The translations under genes were made by a program, and so were the position numbers. Source: Pseudomonas sp. PDM05 (lineage in GTDB: Bacteria; Pseudomonadota; Gammaproteobacteria; Pseudomonadales; Pseudomonadaceae). Taken from it: a stretch of 64,000 nt of DNA. Of the stretch, positions 16,615 through 25,356 are shown one piece after another. The DNA lies in NCBI RefSeq assembly GCF_014851685.1, contig NZ_JACVAC010000009.1, positions 186,001 to 250,000 on the forward strand, in the 5' to 3' direction. Below the pieces are notes generated by a model that saw only the letters and a list, made by a program, of their open reading frames with translations, made no database searches and was not told the DNA's origin. Position 1 is the first letter of the stretch. The number at the start of each line of letters is the position of its first letter.

Positions 16615-18285
16615 CTACACGCCTTCCGGCCTGTAGCCCAGCCGCAACCCACCCCAGTGCCGGCCCTTGACCATGATCGGCACTGACAAGTCATGCATCA
16701 ATTCGCCGGTATCGCGGGTATATGTCTGTAGCAGCACCGCTTGCTGGTGGCTGCCACAGCGAATCCCGGTGCGGTCGTCAAACTTGCGCTTGGTGCGGTT
16801 CTGCACCGCATCCACCTGGGCATCCCCGGTCAAGTCCTGGGAAAACGCCTTGTTGTGCGTCGGCACATAGCCCTGGGGCGTGCAGGCTATAGCGAAGACC
16901 AACCCCTCGTGACGCGGCAACAACGCCTCCTGAATCCCCGGCAACACCTGATCGGTATAACCGTCAAACCGCGTGTGGTACTTACTCGGATGGGTATTCG
17001 GGATCAGCGTGTAACTGCGGTCGAACAGGTCGTCCAGGCTGATGCGGTTTTGCTCCACATCGGCCTCGAACTGCGCGGCAATGCGGCTGGCGCCTTCACG
17101 GGCCAGGTCGTAGACGCGCTGGTGATAGTCATCCAGCCCGACCTCGGCCAAGCGCTCACTGATGATTTCGGCCTGGCCTTCCATCTGGACGGCGGCGTCG
17201 GCCAGCTGACGGGTTTGCTGGTCACTCACGGTCAGGTCGCTGCGCATTTGTTCCACGGCATGGAACAGGCTGTCCAACTGGGCACGGTTGGTGTCGGTGC
17301 CCTGGGCGATCTCATTGACCTGCCCTTCCACATCCGCCGCCAGGCTGGCGATGCTCGACAGCTGTTCACCGGCATGCTCGACCTGCTCCACACCCGTATT
17401 GAGGTCGGTCGACAGTTGGCGAATCTGCTCCACCACCTGGGCGGTACGTTGTTGAATATCGGCGACCATCACCCCGACCTCATCGGTCGCGGTGGCGGTC
17501 CGCCCGGCCAGCCCGCGCACTTCATCGGCAACCACGGCAAACCCGCGCCCGTGCTCGCCGGCACGCGCGGCTTCAATGGCCGCGTTCAAGGCCAACAGGT
17601 TGGTCTGGCTGGCGATGGACTGAATCACCAACGTCACTCGCTGGATTTCCTCGCTGCGCTGGCTCAACGCTTCGATCAACTCGCGACTGGCGTTGGCCCG
17701 GTCGCTGAGCTGATGCATGCGCGTGATCGACTGCGCCAACACCTCACGCCCTTCGGTGCTGCGTTGATGGGCCTGGCTGGCTGCACCGAGCGCCTGACGG
17801 CTGAGCTGTGAGGTGACCTGCTCCGTGCCGATCATCACTTCGGCGCTGCTGACGATCTGCTTGGCCGCACTTAACTGCGATTGCAGGCGCGCAGCCAGTT
17901 GCTTGACCGCATAGGCCACGCCGGCGGCAGACAGCGCGTTATGGCTGGTGGTGTGGGACAGGTCACGCGTGAGCTCACCGATGGCGTCGCTGTCCGTGGA
18001 AGGTGCGACCGCAGGCGTGCGGGTTTTCAGGCGAGGCAGCCAGATCACCAGCAAGGCCAGCGGCAGGCAGAGGTATATCGACAGGCCGGCAAACGCCAGG
18101 CCCAGCAGGACCAGCACCAGGGCGGTGCTCTGCAAGAGCGGCGTCAGCCAACCGGGCAGCCCGCGCACCACCGTCTGCGGTGGTACTGCTGCGCCCATCA
18201 GAGATCCGTCTCCAGCCATCTTCGTCACCCCACTGCTTGTCATTATTGTCACTGCATTAGACGCCACTATCAGGCCATTATCCAT
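16615..18285 (-). CDS. Methyl-accepting chemotaxis protein with C-terminal sensor domain
   Basis: A 556-residue chemoreceptor. A membrane hairpin near residues 50-85 (STALVLVLLGLAFAGLSIYLCLPLALLVIWL) is followed directly by the long cytoplasmic coiled coil, whose signalling tip is clear: IASQTNLLALNAAIEAARAG, RGFAVVADEVRGLAGRTATA. There is no periplasmic ligand domain. Instead the last 130 residues form a separate domain (DLFDRSYTLIPNTHPSKYHT through LMHDLSVPIMVKGRHWGGLR) of the kind found at the C-terminus of several Pseudomonas transducers, presumably a cytoplasmic sensor. No CheB/CheR tether is obvious. Confidence 0.9.
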   Translation of the reverse strand: MDNGLIVASNAVTIMTSSGVTKMAGDGSLMGAAVPPQTVVRGLPGWLTPLLQSTALVLVLLGLAFAGLSIYLCLPLALLVIWLPRLKTRTPAVAPSTDSDAIGELTRDLSHTTSHNALSAAGVAYAVKQLAARLQSQLSAAKQIVSSAEVMIGTEQVTSQLSRQALGAASQAHQRSTEGREVLAQSITRMHQLSDRANASRELIEALSQRSEEIQRVTLVIQSIASQTNLLALNAAIEAARAGEHGRGFAVVADEVRGLAGRTATATDEVGVMVADIQQRTAQVVEQIRQLSTDLNTGVEQVEHAGEQLSSIASLAADVEGQVNEIAQGTDTNRAQLDSLFHAVEQMRSDLTVSDQQTRQLADAAVQMEGQAEIISERLAEVGLDDYHQRVYDLAREGASRIAAQFEADVEQNRISLDDLFDRSYTLIPNTHPSKYHTRFDGYTDQVLPGIQEALLPRHEGLVFAIACTPQGYVPTHNKAFSQDLTGDAQVDAVQNRTKRKFDDRTGIRCGSHQQAVLLQTYTRDTGELMHDLSVPIMVKGRHWGGLRLGYRPEGV

Positions 18286-18379
18286 GGGCCTTTAGTGGGG
18301 TGCGTTGCAGCAGATCAATAGACGGGGCGTAACGTGTATCGCCTGGAGGGACGCAGGCGCGCCCCCCAGCTTCAGCGCA

Positions 18380-18784
18380 TCAGGCTTGGCGCTGGTGCTT
18401 GTCAATCTGCTCGTGGCGCTCTTGCGCTTCGATGCAGTACTTGGTGGTCGGGCTGATCAGCAGGCGCTTGAGGCCGATAGGCTCGCCGCTGTCGTCACAC
18501 CAGCCAAAGGAGTCTTCCTTGATGCGTTCCAACGCGCGTTCGAGTTGCGGCAGCATGCGCTGGTCGCGGTCGATGGCGTTCACCAGCCAGGTACGCTCTT
18601 CTTCGACCGAAGCGGCGTCGGCCGGATCGGCCGGGGTGTCCAGGCTTTCAATGGCGATACGGTTCTGTTCAATGCGCTCGTGGTGTTCCACTTTCATGTC
18701 TTGCAGCAATTGCTCAAAAAAAGCGTGCTGTTCGGCATTCATGTAGTCATCCGCCGGCATGGCCAGCAACTTTTCCTTTGTCAT
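18380..18784 (-). CDS. DksA/TraR family protein, zinc-less (DksA2-like)
   Basis: A 134-residue member of the DksA family that acts on RNA polymerase with ppGpp. It has the N-terminal coiled coil, with a tip DPADAASVEEE, and a C-terminal globular region. The usual four-Cys zinc finger is reduced to single cysteines in CDDSGEPIG and CIEAQER, with Ser and Ala in the partner positions. This is the pattern of the zinc-independent DksA2 paralogue of Pseudomonas, which in P. aeruginosa replaces DksA when zinc is scarce. The ATG at 18784 (MTKEKLLAMP) follows a GAGA site and gives the DksA2 length. The upstream region shows no Zur box I can identify. Confidence 0.88.
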   Translation of the reverse strand: MTKEKLLAMPADDYMNAEQHAFFEQLLQDMKVEHHERIEQNRIAIESLDTPADPADAASVEEERTWLVNAIDRDQRMLPQLERALERIKEDSFGWCDDSGEPIGLKRLLISPTTKYCIEAQERHEQIDKHQRQA

Positions 18785-19196
18785 TGATTTCTCTATAAAA
18801 AATACGTGCATTAAGGCGAATAAGGGAGCGTTCCGGCCGACCTCTGCAGGTCTCGGAAGGGCGCCGTCCATTTCAAGCGCCACCCGGCACTCAATTTACG
18901 AGGGGCGGCAGTCTAAGGCCGACTTGAGAGCGCAGCAACTGAAAAGACAGGCAATTTTTCCGAGATAACCCCTAAAAGCACCAGGACGGGCTTGGCGATT
19001 GGTTATCGGAGTGCGTTTATAGCAAGAAATTCAGTGTTGTGGAGCTATATAGAAGACAAACGGTTGGAACGGATCAGCGATAGACCCCATGTGGGAGCGG
19101 GCTTGCTCGCGAAAGCGGCGTGTCAGCCGGTACATTCTGTACTGAGACACCGCATTCGCGAGCAAGCCCGCTCCCCCATTTAACCCTGCATCCAGG
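18785..19196. other. 412-bp gap: dksA2 upstream region and a REPIN
   Basis: The left part is the upstream region of the DksA2-like gene. The right part carries a REPIN (19090-19179) that lies just after the stop of the leftward inositol permease gene. No additional gene is supported. Confidence 0.5.
19090..19179. repeat. REPIN, GCGGGC class
   Basis: The left arm GTGGGAGCGGGCTTGCTCGC (from 19091) is mirrored by TTCGCGAGCAAGCCCGCTCC (from 19155) across a central spacer with imperfect complementarity. One mismatch (CCCCCA) breaks the outer end of the right arm. It lies at the 3' end of the iatP transcript. Confidence 0.9.
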
Positions 19197-20219
19197 TCAG
19201 CGTTTGAGCTTGCGCTTGTTGCGGTATTGGTCGATCACCACGGCCACCACGATGATCAGCCCCTTGATGATGTCCTGGATGTACGCATCCACACCGACAA
19301 AAGTAAACCCGCTGGCCATCACGCCCAGGATCAGCGCGCCGATCACCGTGCCGGTAATGCGCCCTACCCCGCCCGCCAGGCTGGTGCCGCCGATCACGGC
19401 GGCGGCAATCGCGTCCAGTTCATAGGACATGCCCATCCCGGCCTGCCCCGTCGCCGCACGTGCCGAGGCAACCACACCGGCCAGGCCCGCCAGCAGGCCG
19501 GCGATGCTGTAGACGATGACCAGATGACGCTTGACGTTGATCCCCGAAGTCCGCGCCGCCTGCATGTTGCCGCCGATGGCGTAGGTGTACTTGCCGTACT
19601 TGGTGTAACGCAGGGCGATATGGAAGATCACCGCAACCACCAGGAAGATGATCACCGGCATCGCACCATGGCCGATGGCCGTGTACGAGTCCGAGAGCAT
19701 GCTCACCGGCTGGCCTTCGGTGTAGTAGCGCGCCAGCCCACGGGCCGACACCATCATGCCCAGGGTGGCAATGAACGGCGGGATACCGGTCACGGCGATG
19801 ATGCTGCCGTTGATCGCCCCCGCCAGCAGCCCTACGCCCAGCCCCATCGCCACCGGGATCCACACCGGCAAATCCGTGAGACTTGGAAACACTGCCCGTG
19901 AAAAGTCTGAAGTTTGCGCCAAACTGGCGGCGATCATCGCCGACAGCGCCAACACCGAACCGGATGACAGGTCGATACCCGTGGTAATGATCACCTGGGT
20001 CACGCCAATCGCCAGCAGCCCAATGATCGACACTTGCAGGATCATCAGCACCAGGCGCTGGGAGTTCATCAGGAAGCTCTGGTCACGCACGATCCAGCCG
20101 AACAGTTCAAACACCAGGCCGATACCGATCAGCACCAGGAAGATGCTCAGCTCGGTCGGCATGCGCCGGCGTGTCTTGGTCGGCACAGTGGCCGGTTTGT
20201 TATCCGTTATTGCGTTCAT
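19197..20219 (-). CDS. iatP: Inositol ABC transporter permease
   Basis: A 340-residue inner-membrane permease of the ribose/inositol (BPD_transp_2, RbsC) family. It has eight or more hydrophobic helices and the family segments ITTGIDLSSGSVLALSAM, GIPPFIATLGMM and the cytoplasmic coupling region ALRYTKYGKYTYAIGGN. It is the last gene of a leftward set ibpA-iatA-iatP, 27 bases after the ATPase gene. The substrate is assigned from its place beside a full inositol catabolic cluster and from operator sites shared with it. A REPIN follows the stop. Confidence 0.92.
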   Translation of the reverse strand: MNAITDNKPATVPTKTRRRMPTELSIFLVLIGIGLVFELFGWIVRDQSFLMNSQRLVLMILQVSIIGLLAIGVTQVIITTGIDLSSGSVLALSAMIAASLAQTSDFSRAVFPSLTDLPVWIPVAMGLGVGLLAGAINGSIIAVTGIPPFIATLGMMVSARGLARYYTEGQPVSMLSDSYTAIGHGAMPVIIFLVVAVIFHIALRYTKYGKYTYAIGGNMQAARTSGINVKRHLVIVYSIAGLLAGLAGVVASARAATGQAGMGMSYELDAIAAAVIGGTSLAGGVGRITGTVIGALILGVMASGFTFVGVDAYIQDIIKGLIIVVAVVIDQYRNKRKLKR

Positions 20220-20246
20220 AACCCATCACCTTTTTTATTCTGTACG

Positions 20247-21800
20247 TCAGTGGACTACGGTCATACCGGAAGCCAGCTGCATGACTTTTTCCTGGGTCGC
20301 CTCGGACCGATCCAGGGTGCCCATCAGTTCGCCCTCGTGCATCACCATCACCCGGTCGCTCATGCCCAGCACTTCGGGCAGCTCCGAGGAGATCATGATC
20401 ACCGCCATGCCTTCGCTGGCGAGGAAGGAAATCAAACGGTAGATCTCGGCCTTGGCGCCCACATCGATGCCACGGGTCGGCTCATCGAGGATCAGCAAGC
20501 GTGGATTGGTCATCAACCAGCGCGCGAGCAAGGCTTTTTGCTGGTTGCCACCGGACAAGGTGTCGATGCACTGTTCAAGGGACGGGGTTTTCACCCGCAG
20601 CTTCTTGCACATGTCTTCGCACAGCGCACGCAGGGCTTTCTGCTGGATAAATCCGTTGCCGCTATAGTGCGGCAGCACGGCCATCTCCATGTTCTCCAGC
20701 ACCGACAGGCACGGGAACAGGCCGCTGAGCTTGCGGTCCTCGGTCAACAGCGCAAAGCCCTTCTCGATCGCCATGTGCGGGTCGGTAATGCGCACCGCCT
20801 TGCCGTCGAGGGTGATCTGGCCGCTGCTGCTGGGGGTGATGCCAAAAATGGTTTCCGCCACATTGGTGCGGCCCGAGCCCATCAACCCGGCGATGCCGAG
20901 GATTTCACCGGCGTGCAGGTCGAACGAAACGTCCTTGAACACGCCATCCAGGCTCAGCTCGCGCACAGACATCAGCAGCGCACCGATGGGCGTCTCGCGC
21001 ACCGGGAACAACTGGCTCAGCTCACGGCCGACCATCATCGAGATCAGGCTGTCGCTGTTCATGCTGTCGGCGCGTTGCAGGCCGATGTAATGGCCGTCGC
21101 GAAACACGGCCACTTCGTCGGCAATGGCAAACACTTCGTTCATTTTGTGCGTGATGTAGACGATGCCTTTGCCCTGGGCCTTGAGGTCGGCAATGATCGA
21201 AAACAGGTGGGCCACTTCCTTGTCGGTAATGGCCGAAGTCGGTTCATCCATGATCAGGATGTCAGAGTCGTAGGACACCGCCTTGGCAATCTCGACCATC
21301 TGCCGCTCGGCGATACTCAGGTTGCCGACGTGTTCTTCCGGGTCCAGGTTGATGCGCAGACGTGCCAGCAACTCGGCGGTGCAGCGGTGCATTTCGCGGT
21401 GGTTGACCATGTGCAGGCCGTTGAGCTGCTCGCGGCCGATCCAGATGTTCTCGGCGATGCTCATGTGCGGCATCAGGTTGAGCTCCTGGTGGATCATCGC
21501 GATCCCGGCCTTTTGTGCCGCCAGTGGGGTTTCAAACACAATCGGCTTGCCGCGCAGGCGGATTTCCCCGGCGTCGGGCTGGTAGATGCCGGCGATGATT
21601 TTCATCAGCGTCGACTTGCCCGCACCGTTCTCGCCCATCAGCGCCAGCACCGTGCCCGGGCGCACTCGCAGTTGCACATCGGCCAGGGCCACGACGCCGG
21701 GAAAGCCTTTGCTGATATTGCTGATTTCCAACAGGTAGGGTTCTTCCAGTTCTACTGGCTGGATACCGGGAGGCTGCGAGAGAGTGGCTTGAGCAAGCAT
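20247..21800 (-). CDS. iatA: Inositol ABC transporter ATP-binding protein
   Basis: A 517-residue tandem ATPase of the RbsA/MglA/IatA type. The first nucleotide-binding domain has Walker A GENGAGKST, signature LSIAERQ and Walker B ILIMDEPTS. The second has the degenerate Walker A GLMGSGRTN usual in this family, signature LSGGNQQK and Walker B LLILDEPTRG. The ATG at 21800 is chosen because GGAG lies at correct spacing; the ATG at 21815 has none. It lies between the binding-protein gene (56 bases) and the permease gene (27 bases) on the same strand. Confidence 0.94.
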   Translation of the reverse strand: MLAQATLSQPPGIQPVELEEPYLLEISNISKGFPGVVALADVQLRVRPGTVLALMGENGAGKSTLMKIIAGIYQPDAGEIRLRGKPIVFETPLAAQKAGIAMIHQELNLMPHMSIAENIWIGREQLNGLHMVNHREMHRCTAELLARLRINLDPEEHVGNLSIAERQMVEIAKAVSYDSDILIMDEPTSAITDKEVAHLFSIIADLKAQGKGIVYITHKMNEVFAIADEVAVFRDGHYIGLQRADSMNSDSLISMMVGRELSQLFPVRETPIGALLMSVRELSLDGVFKDVSFDLHAGEILGIAGLMGSGRTNVAETIFGITPSSSGQITLDGKAVRITDPHMAIEKGFALLTEDRKLSGLFPCLSVLENMEMAVLPHYSGNGFIQQKALRALCEDMCKKLRVKTPSLEQCIDTLSGGNQQKALLARWLMTNPRLLILDEPTRGIDVGAKAEIYRLISFLASEGMAVIMISSELPEVLGMSDRVMVMHEGELMGTLDRSEATQEKVMQLASGMTVVH

Positions 21801-21856
21801 AGGGAGGTACTCCATCGGCAGGGCAACCGCACAGCTGCCCTGCTGGCTTATTGTTG

Positions 21857-22786
21857 TTATTTGAAGTCTTTGACGTTTTCGGGGGTGATCAGCTGGAACG
21901 GGATCACCACGTTCTGCTCGATAGGCTCGTTCTTAGCCATCTTGCGCGCTGTTTCAACCGACTTGTCCGCTTGGCCCTTGGCATCCTGGAAAGCCGACAC
22001 AGTCATGTCACCCTTAGTGATCGCATTCAAACCATCCGGCGTGCCATCGACACCGGCGATCAGCACGCCTTTCTTACCTGCCGACTTCAGGGCCATGGAA
22101 GCACCAATCGCCATCTCGTCGTTGTTCGAGAGCACCGCCTGGAAGTCGCGCCCTTGGGTCAGCCAATCGTTGACCAGGGTCATGCCCTTGTCACGCAGCC
22201 ATATCCCGGTCTGCTCCTGTTCGATCTTGATGCCAGGGTATTTGGCCAGGACTTCCTTCACTCCTTTGGTACGGTTGGAAGTGGAGTTATTCGCCAAGTC
22301 ACCCAGCAGGATCACAATATTGCCTTTGCCGTCGAGCTTCTCCGCGATGTACTGCATTTGCAGCTTGCCCGCCTCGACGTCGTCGGAGGTTACCGCCGCT
22401 ACGCCGGGGGCCAATGTTGCGCTGTCAGGGCGACGGTTGACGAATACCAGCGGGATTTTCGCCGCAGTGGCAGCCTTGATAATGTTCGCAGTCGAGGCTG
22501 TATCAACCGGGTTAACGATGATTGCATCGACTTTTTGGCTGATAAAGTTCTCGACCTGACTGAGTTGCTTCACCACATCGGCGCGGGCATCTTCAAACTG
22601 CAGTTGCACGCCGTCACCCTTTGGGTAGGACTTGGCTTGTTTGTCCATGTCTTCGCGCAGGTAGGTAAGAAAGGTGTCGTCGAAGGCGGACATACTCACA
22701 CCTATCTTGAGATCGGCAGCCGAAGCAGCACCACTGCCCAGCAACAGCGATAGGGCTAGCGCGGTAAAACGGATCGGGGTCTTCAT
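21857..22786 (-). CDS. ibpA: Inositol ABC transporter substrate-binding protein
   Basis: A 309-residue periplasmic sugar-binding protein (Peripla_BP_4) with signal peptide MKTPIRFTALALSLLLGSGA, cleaved near SAA. Family segments are visible: IGVSMSAFDDTFLTYLREDM, VDAIIVNPVDT, VFVNRRPDS, SNNDEMAIGASMAL and AGVDGTPDGLNAI, which line the ligand pocket. First structural gene of the transporter unit. A putative promoter with an IolR-type operator in its spacer lies about 300 bases upstream. Confidence 0.93.
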   Translation of the reverse strand: MKTPIRFTALALSLLLGSGAASAADLKIGVSMSAFDDTFLTYLREDMDKQAKSYPKGDGVQLQFEDARADVVKQLSQVENFISQKVDAIIVNPVDTASTANIIKAATAAKIPLVFVNRRPDSATLAPGVAAVTSDDVEAGKLQMQYIAEKLDGKGNIVILLGDLANNSTSNRTKGVKEVLAKYPGIKIEQEQTGIWLRDKGMTLVNDWLTQGRDFQAVLSNNDEMAIGASMALKSAGKKGVLIAGVDGTPDGLNAITKGDMTVSAFQDAKGQADKSVETARKMAKNEPIEQNVVIPFQLITPENVKDFK

Positions 22787-22834
22787 GAACGGTCTGTCTC
22801 CACTTTCTTGTTGGTTTTTTGGACGTTGCGTTTA

Positions 22835-23011
22835 TCAGAGCTCGGCAGGCAGCCGGACGACGGGCGCACCTGGAATGCAGCACACCAGCGCGCCTTGGTT
22901 TTCGACGCACAACACATTGAGGAAAGAGAAGTAGAACGGCCGGGCGCGGGGCAGACCGCGTGGCGTGGAGGCTGGGCGTAAAACTCGCAGTACAGCGTTG
23001 AAGATTTTCAT
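22835..23011 (-). CDS. Possible small leader protein (58 aa)
   Basis: An ATG at 23011 with AGG about ten bases upstream opens a 58-codon frame starting MKIFNAVLRVLRPASTP. It contains an aromatic/hydrophobic patch (RPFYFSFLNVLCVENQG) and a cysteine pair (VCCIPG). It would be the first frame on the transcript from the putative promoter at 23097-23125 and ends about 50 bases before ibpA. It could be a real small protein, a regulatory leader or chance. I do not recognise a family. Confidence 0.3.
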   Translation of the reverse strand: MKIFNAVLRVLRPASTPRGLPRARPFYFSFLNVLCVENQGALVCCIPGAPVVRLPAEL

Positions 23012-23096
23012 CTGACGGTACCTGGTTGTTTTTGATCTTGTTTTTGTTGAGTCGCCGGGGTCGAGCCCAAGACGTACTTTATGCAACCTGGAAAAG

Positions 23097-23125
23097 ACTT
23101 TATTGGAAAATAATTTCCATATCAA
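23097..23125 (-). promoter_or_regulatory. Putative ibpA-iatA-iatP promoter with IolR operator in the spacer
   Basis: On the minus strand TTGATA (23125-23120) and TAAAGT (23102-23097) are 17 bases apart, a good fit to -35 and -10 elements. The spacer is almost entirely the palindrome TGGAAATTATTTTCCA (23119-23104), which contains GGAA-N6-TTCC, the motif reported for the RpiR-type repressor IolR of Sinorhizobium meliloti. A repressor there would block polymerase directly. A second palindrome, TAGAAT-N3-ATTCTA, lies at 23133-23147. The site is about 310 bases from the ibpA start. Confidence 0.6.
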
Positions 23126-23139
23126 CCTGTTTTAGAATT

Positions 23140-24168
23140 TTATTCTATTTTTGTTGAAACCACCTGCTGACGCCCCGCGCTAAGGCGTGCGGCGTCCAAT
23201 ATACGGGTGGTTTCCAGCGCGTCATAGACGTCCACCGGCAGTGCTTCCTGGCTGTCCACGGCACGTTGCAACTGGCGATAGAACTGCGTCCAGCAGCCCT
23301 TCTCCGATGGCACCCGCTCGCGCTCCTCGCCTTGTTCGAACCAGCCCCAGCGCCGATGTTCTTCGGCGCCCCAGTGCTCGCCTTCGGTCTTCGGCGATTT
23401 GCCGGCCAGCAGCGCCTCCTCCTGGCCGTCCAGCCCGTCGACGGTGTAGCAACCGAGGGTGCCACTCACGCGAAAACGCGGGGCCTGGCTGTTTTGCAGA
23501 GCGCTGCCCCACAAATGGGAAATCACCCCGTTGGCATGGGTCAGGGACACAAAGAAGCCGTGATCGACGGTCGGGTGTTCGTGGCTGAACTGCAATTGCG
23601 CAAACACCCGGTCCACCGGGCCGAACAGTTGCAGCGCCTGGTCCACCAGATGGCTGCCGAGGTCACGCAACCAACCGCCGCCGCTGGCATTGCCGACGGC
23701 GTGGGGGGCGTAGCGTTCCACGCGGGATTCAAAGCGGGTAATGGTGCCCAGGGCACCGGCGTCGATCAGTTTGCGCAGGGTCAGGTAGTCCGAGTCCCAG
23801 CGTCGGTTCTGATAAACGCTGAGCTTCACCCCATGGCGCTCGGCGGCAGTGATCAGCGCCTGGGCCTGTTCGGTATTGGCGGCGAAGGGTTTGTCGCTGA
23901 CCACCGTCAGCCCGTGCTCGATGGCTTCCAGCACCAGCGCCGGGCGGCCCTTGAGGGTGGTGGAGATGACCAGGGTGTCGACGCCGGCTTCGACAATCTG
24001 GCCGATGGAGTCAAACGCCTTGAGGCCGGGATGATCACAAGCCAACTGCTGGCGGCGCTCGGGGGAGCGTGTGACGACGCCGACAAACGTGGCGCCGGGC
24101 AAGGTTGCAATCAGCGGCGCATGAAAAAAGCGCCCTCCGTGGCCGTAGCCCACTAGTCCGATTCGCAT
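23140..24168 (-). CDS. Gfo/Idh/MocA dehydrogenase, YdgJ/scyllo-inositol type
   Basis: A 342-residue NAD(P)-dependent dehydrogenase with Rossmann motif IGLVGYGHGGRFFHAPLI at the N-terminus, DKPF at about residues 92-95 and a NRRWDSDYLTLR segment. The FHAPLI and NRRWDSD(F/Y)LTL stretches are those of the E. coli YdgJ group, members of which oxidise scyllo-inositol. Its place between iolG and the inositol transporter supports a role with another inositol isomer. It is separated from iolG by a REPIN. The stop codon lies next to the ibpA promoter region. Confidence 0.85.
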   Translation of the reverse strand: MRIGLVGYGHGGRFFHAPLIATLPGATFVGVVTRSPERRQQLACDHPGLKAFDSIGQIVEAGVDTLVISTTLKGRPALVLEAIEHGLTVVSDKPFAANTEQAQALITAAERHGVKLSVYQNRRWDSDYLTLRKLIDAGALGTITRFESRVERYAPHAVGNASGGGWLRDLGSHLVDQALQLFGPVDRVFAQLQFSHEHPTVDHGFFVSLTHANGVISHLWGSALQNSQAPRFRVSGTLGCYTVDGLDGQEEALLAGKSPKTEGEHWGAEEHRRWGWFEQGEERERVPSEKGCWTQFYRQLQRAVDSQEALPVDVYDALETTRILDAARLSAGRQQVVSTKIE

Positions 24169-24206
24169 GCAAACACTCCTTTTTCAAAGTGAAAACCTAA
24201 TCTAAA

Positions 24207-24295
24207 TGTGGGAGCGGGCTTGCTCGCGAATGCGGTGTGTCAGCCAAAATTCTGTATCTGAGACACCGCATTCGCGAGCAAGCCCGCTCCCACAT
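24207..24295. repeat. REPIN, GCGGGC class
   Basis: Left arm TGTGGGAGCGGGCTTGCTCG and right arm CGAGCAAGCCCGCTCCCACA are perfectly complementary over more than 20 bases. It sits in the 158-base gap between iolG and the YdgJ-type dehydrogenase, both leftward, so it would form a large hairpin inside the mRNA if they are co-transcribed. Confidence 0.92.
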
Positions 24296-24326
24296 TTTTG
24301 ACTGCATTCCACCTTTGGGGTTGGGG

Positions 24327-25337
24327 TTAGCCGTAGAAGTGCGGACGATCCGGCAAGCTGACTTTCACAATCTGCTCACTGCTCTGCGCTTCGATACACG
24401 CATCCGCCGCCACCGCCGCCGCAAAGCCATCCCACGCCGACGGCCCGCCGACCTGGCCGGCGCGCACGCTGTCGATGAACGCCTGCAATTCCACGTCGTA
24501 TGCACCGATAAACCGATCCTTCCAGTCCATCAGGATCGCATTGGACAACTTCGCTTCACTGCGCAGCTGCACCTGGGATGGCTCCGGCAGCTTGGCAATG
24601 CCGGTCTCCCCCACCACTTCGCACTGGATGTCGTAGCCGTATTGGCAGTTCACAAACACTTCCACGTCGATGCGCGTGCCCTTGGCGGTTTCCAGCAGCA
24701 CGATCTGCGGGTCGCGCAGGTGCGCGAGGGCCTTGCTCGACTTGCGCGGGAACACCACTTGCACCGACACGTAGTCGTCGTTGAGCAACCAGCGCAACAC
24801 ATCCAACTCGTGGATCAGGGTGTCGGTGATCGCCATGTCGGTCTTGTAGTTCTCGCCCACTGTCGGGTTGCGGTGCGCGCAGTGCAGCATCAGCGGCTCG
24901 CCGATCTGGCCGCTGTCGATCACCGCCTTGAGTGCGCGATAGCCTTCGTCATACGGACGCATGAACCCGACTTGCACCAGGCGCTTGCCGTAGGCGACTT
25001 CGGCGTCGACGATCTTGCGGCAGCCGGCAGCGGTGACTGCCAGGGGTTTTTCGCAGAACACCGGCTTGCCGGCGGCGATGGCGGCGAGCACGAATTCCTC
25101 GTGGCTCGGGCCCCAGGACGTGACAAGCACCGCCTCGACCTGCGGCGAGTTGATCAGCGCGTGGCCGTCGGGGTACACCTCGGCGTCCAGCTTCAAATCG
25201 GCCACCACCTTGGCGGCCTGCTCGAGATTGATGTCGGTCACCGCCACCACCTGGCTGTTGAGCAGGGTCTGGCTGCAACGACGGATATGGTCCCGACCAA
25301 TGGCCCCGGTACCGATGACTCCAAGCTTCAACGACAT
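24327..25337 (-). CDS. iolG: myo-Inositol 2-dehydrogenase
   Basis: A 336-residue Gfo/Idh/MocA enzyme oxidising myo-inositol to 2-keto-myo-inositol (scyllo-inosose) with NAD+. Rossmann motif GVIGTGAIGRDHIRR near residues 5-19, catalytic-lysine motif EKPLAV near 96-101, and the inositol-dehydrogenase catalytic segment DTLIHELDVLRWLL with its Asp/His pair. Start at 25337 (MSLKLGVIG), with a longer frame to 25409 rejected because it overlaps iolD. It lies 19 bases downstream of iolD, in the same operon. Confidence 0.94.
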   Translation of the reverse strand: MSLKLGVIGTGAIGRDHIRRCSQTLLNSQVVAVTDINLEQAAKVVADLKLDAEVYPDGHALINSPQVEAVLVTSWGPSHEEFVLAAIAAGKPVFCEKPLAVTAAGCRKIVDAEVAYGKRLVQVGFMRPYDEGYRALKAVIDSGQIGEPLMLHCAHRNPTVGENYKTDMAITDTLIHELDVLRWLLNDDYVSVQVVFPRKSSKALAHLRDPQIVLLETAKGTRIDVEVFVNCQYGYDIQCEVVGETGIAKLPEPSQVQLRSEAKLSNAILMDWKDRFIGAYDVELQAFIDSVRAGQVGGPSAWDGFAAAVAADACIEAQSSEQIVKVSLPDRPHFYG

Positions 25338-25356
25338 GTAAAAACTCCTCTTGTTA

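Noticed and set aside
20034..22559. 841-codon plus-strand frame over the inositol transporter genes
   Set aside because: Antisense shadow across three recognisable ABC transporter genes; His/Gln-rich with no domain.
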